64,000 bases of DNA, from assembly GCA_950022655.1 (NCBI GenBank), contig OX465584.1, positions 43,940,723-44,004,722 on the forward strand, written 5' to 3'. Source of the stretch: Alentia gelatinosa. Lineage: Eukaryota > Annelida > Polychaeta > Phyllodocida > Polynoidae. How positions within the stretch are numbered: position 1 is the stretch's first letter; every line of letters begins with the position of its first letter. The notes beneath the pieces were generated by a model that ran no database searches, was not told the DNA's origin, and saw only the letters and a program-made list of their open reading frames with translations. The position numbers were made by a program, and so were the translations under genes. Below, piece after piece: positions 35,037-45,233 of the stretch.

Positions 35037-36229
35037 CAGTTGCTGGCCTCAGCATGGCTTAGCAGGACTCTGGCCGAGACCCCTGCGGGCTCAGGAGACC
35101 GTGCGTCTGTCGGCCTGGGCAGCAGCAACTCCATCGGGAAGTGCCGCAGCGATGACTCGGGTGCTCTGGACTCCGGTCCAGACGACATCCAGTCTTCGCC
35201 GCGTGGAGAGTCCGGCCCTGCTGCTTCGGCTGCAGACGCTGGACCTGGGAAGTCTAAGACCTCAGCCTCGGCTGGGAGCTCTGGGCGGACCGGTTCCCAA
35301 AGAGTGGGAAGTTAGATCTCTCCCACGTGAAAAGCTCTGGGTACGGCCAGAAGACAGTCTCGGCTACTTCTGGAGAGCCCCAAGCTTTCCGCCCCCCGAA
35401 ACTGGTGTTTACACCGCGGAAGGAGATGGGTAAGAAATGTACTTCTCCTGGGGTGACCTTGCAAGTGGAGTTGACTCCTGTTGGCCGCAGCCGCGGGAAG
35501 TTAATACGCAAGCCTGATCCCCCGGCTCCCGGCGGCGGCCAAAGTGTCCAGTGGGAAAGATGGTCGCAGGAGTTGAAGTTGGTCCCGGATCCAGCCATGC
35601 GCGAAGTGGCTATGAAGGGTCTGGTGGATCGTTGGGTTGCCAGTCAGGGCCCTGAGGCTTTGGCACCTGTGGTTTCCCCCTCATGTGGTGAGACCTGGAC
35701 CGCTGAATCCAGGCCCCCGACTGAACAGCCAGTAACGCCCGCCGAGAAGGAAACTGCCATGGAGGTTGACTCAACCCCGGGCAAGACCAATGCGGAAGCA
35801 GCCAAGCCCGGCACTTCCTCGGAAGAAGTAGAGAGCTCTGCAGGGCATGAGGCGAAAGGAGGACTTCGGTGTGACTCTGCGACTGAGCTAGGCAGATTTC
35901 GACCGGATGCAGGACTTGCATGAGACTACGCGCGGGGATAGCACGAAGCAAGATCTAAGTCGCAACTCAGAGAAGTGAAAGCCTGCCCCTAAGAAGACCA
36001 AGAGCTCGTCTAAGTCAAGCGACTCAGACGACGACTCAAAGTCTAGCCAGTCAAACCAAAGTCAGACGCTGGGATCTGTAACTTTGGGGGATGTTCTGCA
36101 TTCCTCGAAGACAGGCCCAGTGAAGACTAGGTCCGGCTGGAAAGGGACGAGCGTGCCTGAGGGGGAGAAATCCTCTAAGGGTTCTGCGAAGACAGCGGTC
36201 TGACTCATTGGTTGACCTATCTGGTTCTT

Positions 36230-36750
36230 GAAAGGTATATTAACTCATTTTTGGTCTATTTGTAGCAGTAGGACCCTATGCTCGTTTCATATTGCGCACT
36301 CACTGAAGGGCTGTGCCGCAGACCATTGACACAACACTCCGCCGGTCATATTATACTGACAACGGCAAACCAGTCGCTGCAATATACCAATCGGGTTAGC
36401 AAGCAAACCAGTATGAAGCTGCTCCCTGTAATTGGCTACAGGGCAAGGCGGATGACAGTTTTTGCCAACCTCCCGTACCGGACAGTTTTGGCCACTAAAA
36501 GTTCTCCTTTGTTCATTTCTATAGCTTTTCAAAAATCTTTGTTTCACAAAGAAACTTCAGAATTTCTTTTTTACCAGTGTTGCTGAAAACACTGGACATG
36601 GATGTTGCACATTGAATGTACTTATCCCTGCTTTTCTTTGTTGCTTGACAGTAAAGCAGCAGGTGCTCAATCGAAAGAGGCACCTGACAACGCTGGCATA
36701 TGGGTCGTTCTTCACCATTGCATGAGGGGAAGAACGGCCCATAGTTTGTG
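36230..36750 (-). mobile_element. 3' fragment of another LINE inside the third ORF
   Basis: The minus-strand frame (36519 to about 36750) reads FFPSCNGEERPICQRCQ, then H and C in CxxC-x(n)-H-x4-C spacing, the usual zinc-knuckle-like C-terminus after the RNase H domain of I/CR1-like LINEs, and ends at TAA. A 3' UTR of about 290 bases follows toward 36230. It disrupts the surrounding Gypsy ORF. Confidence 0.7.
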
Positions 36751-37561
36751 GAGAGGAGGAGTTCCCTTCTCTGCCTCAGCCGGCGCGCCCTGCCCCTAAG
36801 GTGGAGACCCCGTCCAGTCTGCCCCCTGCGGTTGAGATCAGGCAGGGCCACCATGGAGATAAGATTGACGTGTACTCCAACGACCAGACCCTGACCTTAG
36901 CTACCGTGGCTAAAGCAGACTGGAGGCCCCATCACTTGGCGACCTACCTGAAGCGTGTGGATGATCAAGCGGCAATCAACTCGAACAGGTTCTGGGCCGC
37001 CGAGCAGCGAGTAGCGGAGTACAAGTGTGTCATCGCCCACCAGCGAATGTCCAGCTTCATCCAGGTTCCTTTGGAGAGCCTGGCCGCCAAGTTGGCAGGA
37101 GTGGAGGCACGACTGGCACAGTCAGAGCTGGCCCTGCAGCAGTATGACTACAAGTGTCATACTATGCAGGGGGTTAGCATGTTCGAACCGTCCAACATCG
37201 CTGCTGCGGAAGCAGCGTGGTTGTACCACCAGCGTCGGAGAGAGAGGTATCTTGGACTTCGTGGATACCCCTAGTATATCAATGCAGCGTGCTGCTTTGT
37301 TGTTAGAATGGGGACCCGAGCGAGACTACGGCCTAGAGGGACAGCAATCTGAGGCTTCGGCAATGGATACTGCTCCCAGCACTAGCCCTCTGGGCGCTCC
37401 AGCAAGAGGATCCTCGGAATCTCCGCAGGTGCCCCTGAGGCAGCCACCAGTAGTGACCTGCACTACGAGACCCGCTCCTATAATTCCGCAGGAGCCACGG
37501 GTCCCGTTTGGTGTGGAACTAGGGGAAGCGCCTCAGCGACTCGCTGCGTTGCCGTGTAGTA

Positions 37562-38010
37562 GTTGGTTGGTTGGTTGGTTTGATTTAATGTCCAGTTAAC
37601 CATTGCAGGTTCTCACCAGACTTTCTCAAGGTTCTTTTACACCACAAGGGGTGGTGATAGAATCTATAAAATGAATTTAGGTGGAAACCTCACCCCTAGA
37701 CATTTACCTAGGTGAGAGTTCTTTCAGTTCCCACACCACATAGACATGGTATGAGAAGGATTGGCCTTTGATATAGCAGTAAATCTACCACTGCTAGGGG
37801 TGATGGAGAAAAGTGGCTGCAGTGGGACCCGAATCAACAAAGTCTGACAACCTTGATATTACAAGTCCAGTGCTCTTTACCACTGAGCTAACTCCCCACC
37901 TCGGTCGCTTTTGTTATGCTTGCGAGCAAGCATATCCGGTCTGCACCATGAGGAGGTGAGGCTACCAAGACGGTGAACAGATTAGTAATTTCTGTCCACC
38001 CCAGCAGACT
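37562..38010 (-). mobile_element. tRNA-derived SINE, copy 2
   Basis: Near full length: (CCAA)n-type tail at 37562, conserved body, tRNA-like head around 37866-37900 on the minus strand, and the outermost 5' part (AGTCTGCTGGGGTGGACAG) at 37992-38010. It is inserted in the third ORF of Gypsy element 2. No clear target duplication. Confidence 0.8.
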
Positions 38011-38187
38011 AACCTCACCATGGTGATGGCCCGGTTCAGAGTTACTGATCTGCTAAGCCCACCACCTAACGTTGGTCAGCAGGCTGCCACGACTGGGCCC
38101 GTTACCCAGTCCACTACAGCAACCACTCAAGCTGAAGACTCCGCCGTTGAACAACCCGGTTGTTCCGGCGAGAAGCTAGTTGAGTAG

Positions 38188-39612
38188 GCCTGTAGCGAGG
38201 CAGCATAGGTCCATTCTGAGTTGAATCCAGTGAGGCTGTAAAAAGCTCTCCGGTATCAACACAGGATGTAGAGGGTAGGACATTTTCTGCCATAGGGGGT
38301 GGGGAGGCACATTCAACCTTTCCGTCCGTCGGCTCCTCAGGTATTAACCAACTCAGTTCTTATCTGGGGATCACCCACACCTGAATTAAGTTTTGGGTGG
38401 AGAGGGTGACTGGCTTGGTCTCCCATCAACGTGGTGCTTCACCAGCGGCCCTCGTGGTCGCTGGGAGGGGTAGCATAGGGGGATCAAGATAGATGAGCGA
38501 TCCCGAGTTGGGCCGCGGAGAATCCCCCCCCCCCCCCCCTGGGTGAATTTTTGCTGCACAACTTGGGTTTCAGAGGGCTGAAGGGTCTCTCGATGGTTGC
38601 CAGGTAACAGGGCCCCATTGCAAAACACTCCGGCCTGTGGTGCTTTCTGCGAGTCAGGCCCCGCTTGACTTCGCAGGAGCAAGGTGTAGTGCAGAGACGG
38701 AGACCCGGCTTCGGCAAGTGGTCTTAGTTCTCCATGGAGGGATCTACGCTGGACTCGCTTGGTCTATTGCCAGTGTCGATCTCTGTGTGGATAGGGGTTG
38801 GGGCCTTCATTGGTTCCTGCAACTCCTATCCATGGAGTAGGAGATAACATGGCACGCTATAAAGACGCTGATACCAACCATACACCACAAAGATGGGAAC
38901 TCCACCACAGGGAGAAAAAGTGATCTATCTTTTTCTTACCCCTTATATACAACTTCATCTTCTCTACAAGGGAACTACCCGCAGGACGGGCCGCTGTGCG
39001 AGATGTCATCAAGGTAGGGGGGGGGAAAGGTTCGTGGAATTGCCCCTCCTAGCTATGCTGGACCTGACACGAAGTTGAGGACGGTCAGAAGCCCGGCGCC
39101 CGGAAGCAGGAGGCTGGATCGAGTAGGTCCCCACGCTGAAGGGTCTGCCGGGCTCGACACCTTTTTCTAGTTTATGACTTCGGAACGGTGGGAGAAAGGG
39201 TGCTCGCTGGTCTGAGCTGAACCAAGTAGGTTCGGGCCAATGAGTTCTGCCCGTCCGATACCCAAGAAAACCAGACAAGTCGCCAATTCAACACGACTTT
39301 TGCTACAAATGGGTGATATGCATTGTTATTTATTCTGGAAGGTGGTAGCGAGGCTACTCCTTCATTTTTATATATATCACCATTTCTGAATGTCCTCTCT
39401 TCCAGAGCCAGAATATGTTGTATTTTTACCATATTTATGTCCTCACTTTTACACTATGGTATCAGTGAAAATTCTTTGTGAACGTTGGAAGGTTAGAAGC
39501 GTTCCCAAAACTGCTCGACTTAGTTGTGACTTTTCGGGAAGTCCCCTGCAGCGGAATGGCTGCCTGGTTCCCCCCCCCCCCCCCCCCCCCCCGTAAAAGC
39601 TGGTCGGGGTAG
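38188..39612 (+). other. Gypsy element 2 region between third ORF and 3' LTR
   Basis: No supported ORF. Contains poly(C) runs near 38526 and 39570 (about 24 C). A stretch at 38340-38385 matches Gypsy element 1. It ends in GTAAAAGCTGGTCGGGGTAG, a possible polypurine tract. Confidence 0.5.
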
Positions 39613-40160
39613 TGTAGGGGTCGGGGTAGTGGAGCAGCGTTGTTTCACTTTACGCTACATGGTGCGAGTGCCGATCCCTGCTGTGCAGTATAGCGGGCGG
39701 ACCCGTGTATGCAAATCCTATGGGGTCGCCCGCATTACGTACCTCAGTCAGTATATAAGACTGAGTCCTCAGAGGGTTGACGGGACTTCTCGCGGTGCTT
39801 CTCAGTCAAGTGAACGCCTGGAGCCTCAAACGTTGGTAAGGTTGCTTTCAGGCCTCCCTCCACCTGGTTGGTGTGCCGGGGGGAGGGCCCAAATGAACAC
39901 AGGATCGTGACACACCAACCTACTGTAATCTTTATATTGAATAAACGTCTGTATATCGAAATAGTCCGGAGTCTGGTTTTGTGTCCACCGGTAGTGATAG
40001 GTTGTAGATCCAGCATCTTCCTGCCCTTTCCAGTGGTTCATTCCGAAACCACCCATGCTGGAGCGGTAAGCACAGGGTAGCGACTTAGTCTCAAAGCCAC
40101 TGGTTGACTGCTGTTCACGGAAAGTGGTCACACACTTTCAGCGACCAGTGGTACGCTACA
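39613..40160 (+). repeat. 3' LTR of Gypsy element 2
   Basis: Starts TGTAGGGG and ends CGCTACA (perfect TGTAG/CTACA). TATATAAG near 39752 and AATAAA at about 39939. It matches the 5' LTR over the first 230 bases and again around the polyadenylation signal. Confidence 0.85.
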
Positions 40161-41095
40161 CAAAAAAGGTTCCCCCCACCCTCCCAATATATTGAGGAAA
40201 AAAAATTGCCCCTCCCTCGTCCATTGGAATGCTAAATAGAAAGTCACGTGAAAGAGATCCCCCCCCCCCTTCTCTACATAGACTCCCTTGAAATCCTCGT
40301 TCCACCAGACTAAAAGCTGGGCTCCTGTGTCATTATTTTCCAGCAGGACCTGGAGGAATTATACTTTCCTTTATCAACAAAGGCAAGCACGAGCAAATAC
40401 AAACCATGTGTAAATAAAAATATATTAGATATACAATGAAGATGTTCACTATAATGATGCTTGAAATTTGGGTTTCAATACGAACCTATACGGATTTATC
40501 CCAGAAGTTTTCTTAACAATAGTACTACTACCTATACTATGTTGTCAGTTAGACACATTCAAGGTCTCTCACTATTGACAAAGCTCGACACTATTCTCAT
40601 ACCCTCTTGTCGTATCACTGATGAAGTACACCGTCATCCTACTCCCTTTTCCCAAAGCAGCGTTCATCGATCGGTAGGGAACGACCCTTCTCAAGATATG
40701 ATCTAAATATGCACCCTGAGGTTACAGGAGCGTATCCAGCCTCCAGGGGAATCGATCGCCCACACCTCCACGAGGGCATATCGTGGTAATAAGTCAGACA
40801 GGGGCTTTGCTCAAAGAACCACAGAATAAGATTCTATAATATAGCCTACTAGAGTTTAAAACAATGGAATTATAAGGAAGGACACGCGGGTGATGGCACT
40901 GCCCATATCATCTCTTACAGGATTCCTTAATTACTTAGCAATATCATATCCAATACTTATAGAAAGAAAATAAACTTCATAAGACATGTAGTACATGTAT
41001 ATCAACCGGAGGAATATTTGAACTTGGATAGATTAGTGTCATGAAGTCGTGCGTTTTACATGGCGTCCCTAATTAGGTTTTCACATATTGGTTGG
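40161..41095. other. No gene seen
   Basis: AT-rich flank of the Gypsy element, with a C run near 40260. Nothing recognisable. Confidence 0.45.
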
Positions 41096-41247
41096 GGGCC
41101 ATCCATAAAGTACGTACGCACCGAGGGGGGTGGGGGGTCAGAAATTTTGGAAAATCTGCGTATGCTCCCTCTTTGTTCTATTGCGTACAAGATTGGGAGA
41201 AGTTCCAAAATTTAAGAAATTCTGCGTACGTACTTTATGGATGGCCC
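41096..41247. mobile_element. 152-bp MITE with GGGCCATCCATAAAGTACGT ends
   Basis: Perfect TIRs of about 24 bp, inverted at 41224-41247. One-end remnants of related phrases (GTCCATAAATGACGT) occur near 7340, 58548 and 60355. Confidence 0.8.
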
Positions 41248-41277
41248 ATTGATGGTTAATAGGTATACTTATACATC

Positions 41278-41650
41278 TAGGCAAGGAAAGGAAGGTATAT
41301 GGATAGAACGTGGGTATTGGGAGAGATGGGTACTCGGTAATTGAGTAGGTGTAGGGTGACAGACTGAGAGGGAAAGGGTTGGAGAGATCGGTACAAATAG
41401 TAGATAGCTAGCTTTGAGGTAGAAGGACAAATTGGTAGTTCTGCTGAGGGGGAACTTTGGGAGAGGCAGAACTGGCTGGAGGTTGGTTGGTTGAGGATAG
41501 AAAAGTAAAGGTTGAGTGGACAGAGGGGATGATGGGGAAGAGAGCTAGATACATAGAACAGGTACTAGGAAGAGAGGTCATGAGAGGAACAAGGGAGGAT
41601 GTCGGTTTGCTTACATCAGTCATAAACGCCACAACCGCGCTCTAAAAAGG
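41278..41650 (+). repeat. Purine-rich strand-asymmetric stretch upstream of the receptor gene
   Basis: The + strand is dominated by G and A with repeated GGAAAGG, GGGAGAG and GAGGATG words. No coding support on either strand despite short open frames. It lies about 280 bases before the receptor exon. Confidence 0.4.
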
Positions 41651-41931
41651 AGTAGGTTCTGCGATATGTTCCAACTCTTTGTGTTTCTACTCATATTGTT
41701 ACGGCAGATTTGATGTTTATAAAAAAAAACATCCATAGTTTAACTGACAATCCAGTCGATTCAATCTTCGGTGAACGTGTTCTACCTCTTGTCTACAATA
41801 GTATTCGGCACTGATATGCAATAAATTATCATAACGAGTGTAAACCAATGGAGTTGTTATATATTGTTATTTAAACAACTCTATTGTCGTTGATTTAACA
41901 TCCCCCCATTTCTTAATTGCAGGAAGTAACT

Positions 41932-42909
41932 ATGGAAGCACCAACAGAGTGGCCAGAAGGAGGTATCGACAACCAGGAAATGTCGCCAGACACCTCACGG
42001 CCTGGGGCCACAACAGAGGTCGTTTTTCTCACCATCATCGAGATACTAGTTATTCTGTTGTCAATTTTCATGATCTTGTTGATCTGCACCCGGGAAACTC
42101 TACGCCGAAACTACACCAACTGGCTCGTCTGCAATGCCTGCGCGGTAGTGCTGGTAGGCGCTTTGTTACATCGATGGGAGTACATCGTAATGGCGTCCCA
42201 AGAAGGTGCCTGGGTATTATGGGATGGATCGTGTCATCTAATGTGGATTAGCTATTCCATGTTTCGATTCAATAGGCCCTTGTCTCTGCTCCTCATCACA
42301 GTCACCTGTGCAATTTTTGTCTACAACCCGATGACCTTCTCAAAGAAGATCACAAAACACGTCATCTGGATAATGATTGGGTTATCCTGGTTGGTTTCCG
42401 GTGTGTATGCTGGAGTGCGCACCTATGGCCTGGGTTCCCTGGAAGTAACGGTACCTCAGAGGATATGCCACCAAGTGGATCACACCATACGACTCACAGG
42501 CGGCGTTAGCATCACTGTGGAGTACGTCATAGTTTTCTGCGCACTGATAATCGCTACGTCATTTGTGCTCGCATACAGCTGGCGTCTGCATCGCGACTCC
42601 CCAAGAGGTGACCCTGATCTAGCAGAGGAACGCTCCAAACAAGCAAGACAAGCCGCCATCTTGACCGTAATTATCAATGGTTTGTATATAGTCATGACGT
42701 TGCCCTTATTCATCACCGCCATACAGAGCTACCTCGGCCAAACCACTTCAGGTTCCGCGGCGACCCGCTTTGCATATGCCATGAATGCTGCCTACGACTT
42801 GGTCCAGTTGATGATGTGGATGTGCCTCATACCGGATGTGATGTACGGAGTGACGTCACTATGTGACTGCTGCGTCTATGACAAAAATGAACGCACACGC
42901 CTATTGTGA
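41932..42909 (+). CDS. 7TM receptor, divergent rhodopsin-like GPCR, single coding exon
   Basis: ATG at 41932 in an exon that opens at 41923 after an acceptor (TTCTTAATTGCAG), stop TGA 42907-42909, 325 residues. A 30-residue acidic N-terminus is followed by TM1 (FLTIIEILVILLSIFMILLI), TM2 (WLVCNACAVVLVGALL), TM3 after a Cys in GSCHLMW, TM4 (WIMIGLSWLVSGVYAG), an extracellular loop Cys (RICHQ), TM5, TM6 (ILTVIINGLYIVMTLPLFI) and TM7 (LMMWMCLIPDVMYGV), ending in a Cys-rich tail (CDCCVYDKNERTRLL). The two loop cysteines could form the usual TM3-ECL2 disulphide. The DRY position reads TCA before IFVYNP, TM1 lacks GN, TM2 lacks the LAxAD Asp, and NPxxY is IPDVMY. These changes suggest an orphan or constitutively odd receptor. 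Upstream exons, if any, may be untranslated. Confidence 0.85.
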   Translation: MEAPTEWPEGGIDNQEMSPDTSRPGATTEVVFLTIIEILVILLSIFMILLICTRETLRRNYTNWLVCNACAVVLVGALLHRWEYIVMASQEGAWVLWDGSCHLMWISYSMFRFNRPLSLLLITVTCAIFVYNPMTFSKKITKHVIWIMIGLSWLVSGVYAGVRTYGLGSLEVTVPQRICHQVDHTIRLTGGVSITVEYVIVFCALIIATSFVLAYSWRLHRDSPRGDPDLAEERSKQARQAAILTVIINGLYIVMTLPLFITAIQSYLGQTTSGSAATRFAYAMNAAYDLVQLMMWMCLIPDVMYGVTSLCDCCVYDKNERTRLL

Positions 42910-44530
42910 TCTGATTTCTGGCAAAATATCCAAATGTGAAACCCATGCAAAGAAGCTGAAGATACTTGATTCACTTTCCAACTCCCATCATCTACTATTA
43001 TTATCAACAATATGCATATACAAAATGTATTTAAAAAGTCTAGAAGTACAAGATGTGCATTACATGAGTCTATATTTAGACAAACATTTTATCTCACCAT
43101 TGGTACAAGTTTAGCTATAGGAATAACATTACAAAATTATACACAACGGTCACCAACGTAAAGTGACAATAGTACTACGCCATGGTTGTGGCAGAATTAT
43201 GCGAGATAATATCATAATCGACTGGCCAATCAGTGGCCAGGATTTCAGAGACCAGATAAGATATCAAGATAGAGATGTATGTTCCTAACTGAATTTGTGA
43301 GGTAATTTAAATTATTTTGATATTAAGAAGCTATTCTTATGTCCATGAAAGGGGTGAGATATTTCCGGAACAGCACTTGGATAATGAAATAAACATTATT
43401 TCACTCATTAGGATGCACCATTATTGTCACTCTGCTTTGCCCTAACTATGATTGCGGCGCATCCAAACTCATGGATGATTGTTCATAAGATTTTCGATTC
43501 AGTTCTACAAAAGTATTTATCAATGCCAGCTGGACCGTGTTGTAATGCTGAGACCAGACTTATAGATACCAAATTAAACGCTTCAAACTCATTCAAATCT
43601 AGGTGATGGGTTTCTTTTTAATACATTTTATCTTTCCTTAAAATATCTATTTTCTAAATGTTTGCATCCGAGAATATATGGTAGTTCCCAGTAATACGTG
43701 TGAACCTTCCCAGAGCAAACATGTGATCAATCAATGTCGTTATGCATTTAAATAAGCTTATATTTATCAAGGGTGCCGGTTGGAATCAGAGAAAAACATC
43801 GAAATATGTTTATTGCAGTACAGGGTTTTTGCATTTCATTGTGAATTTAAGGGATCAAAGGGGAAGCTCAAGGTTTTACAGGGGGAGGTTCAGCGGAGCG
43901 GGTAACGGCTTCCAATAAAATTTGAAGGTACCGAAAGAAAGCAGTTAACTGTAAGTATTTACCTTCTTTCTCCGCTGGACACTGGTCTCCTCAGATATGT
44001 GCGCGGGACTGTTTATTCTGCTGTACAATCTCCCTGCTGCCCTAGGGCTACGACGAAAGTAGTCTACAGCGAATTAGAAACTTACTCCGCGTTCATGCAC
44101 ACTTTTGTTCCCGATTCATCCCGGCCATCGGCTCGCTGAGAGTCGGGGATGAAAGGTTGATGTCTTATAACTTTAATACATCGACATGCCCACTATTTCC
44201 GATCCCATCGCCTCTTTTTTCACCTCGTAAATAGACCCTGAATGAGGTAAAACAGATCGACCAGGAGCCGGGCCCGGCTGGATCCCGGGCCGGGTGATAA
44301 GTACATATAGGCAATAATGCAAAGTTTAATAACTTCTGTTCTATTTATGATATTAGCCACGTTTTCTAAATCTATTTATGATATCAGAAAACGGTTTTCC
44401 GATGTGTGATCGGCTCTGTCTCACCTAAATATCGATATTAAGAGCTTCTACACCGGACTGGAGGGTGTATTGCATCACTATTTAAACGGCCAGCTGAGAT
44501 TCGGGAACAGTCACTGAAGTGCGTACGTCG
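42910..44530. other. 3' flank of the receptor and intergenic DNA
   Basis: A possible poly(A) signal AATAAA lies at about 43389. Otherwise AT-rich with no supported gene. Confidence 0.4.
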
Positions 44531-44621
44531 AAATCTTAAGGTCGGTGAGAGTCAGTCATATTTGACATGGTAGTAATGCCCGACGCGTAGGGAAAGGTAA
44601 TAAAATCGGGTCGGCGAAGTG
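44531..44621 (+). repeat. Dispersed 90-bp repeat, copy 1
   Basis: Matches 46607-46697 in the same orientation (AATCTTAAGG at one end, GGAAAGGYAAYAAAATCGG inside). The origin is not recognised; a short + frame follows at 44709-44936 without known domains. Confidence 0.65.
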
Positions 44622-45233
44622 ACACAGATTGTCACAGACCTGACAGATTCGTCGGACAAAGGTAGAATCACTGCCGTAGGGTCGATGTCTTATAGGCTTA
44701 ATTAAGTAATGTCTCGGATTGATCAAGCTCAGGTGAAAGTTGACAATCAAACTTACATGGTTAAAGAAGGTTCAGATAATGGTGACCATGGATTGAAAGA
44801 CTCGCAGCCTCCCCTAGAGTTAAGTTCCACTATGTTACAATGCCTTATCCAGACCGGTGTCCAGCAACAGCAATTTGAAATAATTGAATGTCCACGTCAA
44901 AATTATAACCGAGTAAACCAAGCTATAATTTTGTGAGAAATACTCTAGTTCTTAATTCTTGGGGATTATAACCCATGATACAGTAAATAGGGCTATACAT
45001 GTACCCATATTTTGAAAGTAGATAACTGTCACAATATATAGAATATGTTGTGTATTTAAAGGAAGAAAGAAAGATCTATGTTATACATAAAGGTATTTCA
45101 GTTTACAATAGTCTCATAACGGCTCGACCAAATCAATCAACTATTAAAATGAAATCATACAAAAACTTTTTTCATTTAGAGACTATTTCTTTGCACACAA
45201 TTATGGGTATCCAGAATCTTGGATATGATGAGT
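44622..45233. other. No gene supported
   Basis: A 75-codon + frame (44709-44936) has no splice or homology support. It is AT-rich DNA next to the terminal exon of the minus-strand gene. Confidence 0.35.

Larger units (their letters stand above)
35054..38187 (+). pseudogene. Third ORF of Gypsy element 2, unrecognised, interrupted
   Basis: ATG GCT is followed at once by TAG, so the start is dead. Downstream frames include 35327-35923 (GQSVQWERWSQELKL, then Pro/Glu/Ser-rich), the remainder after a LINE fragment in 36801-37274 (coiled-coil-like LAAKLAGVEARLAQSELALQ, then QGVSMFEPSNIAAAEAAWL), a shifted frame to 37560 (Pro-rich), a SINE, and the end NLTMVMARFRVTDLLSPPP to TAG 38185-38187. No transmembrane or envelope features. 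The homology with the third ORF at 13461-16366 shows this is a conserved part of a Gypsy lineage. Function unknown; an RNA- or Gag-associated structural role is only a guess. Confidence 0.6.
28846..40160 (+). mobile_element. Gypsy element 2, full span between two related LTRs
   Basis: 5' LTR remnant (28846-29665, with SINE), gag capsid (29656-30348), linker (30361-30786), RT, RNase H and integrase (30838-34173, with an internal duplication), end of pol (34541), spacer with TATA box and hairpin (34879-35053), third ORF (35054-38187, with a LINE fragment and a SINE inside), 3' region and 3' LTR (39613-40160). The protease is deleted between gag and linker. Several stops and frameshifts make it inactive. 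The LTRs differ markedly in their middle parts, so the copy is old or recombined. Confidence 0.85.

Noticed and set aside
33413..35064. Spacer blocks considered as LTRs of a separate element
   Set aside because: They do not match the outer LTRs, lack TG...CA borders, and in both Gypsy elements the same layout lies inside the LTR-bounded span.
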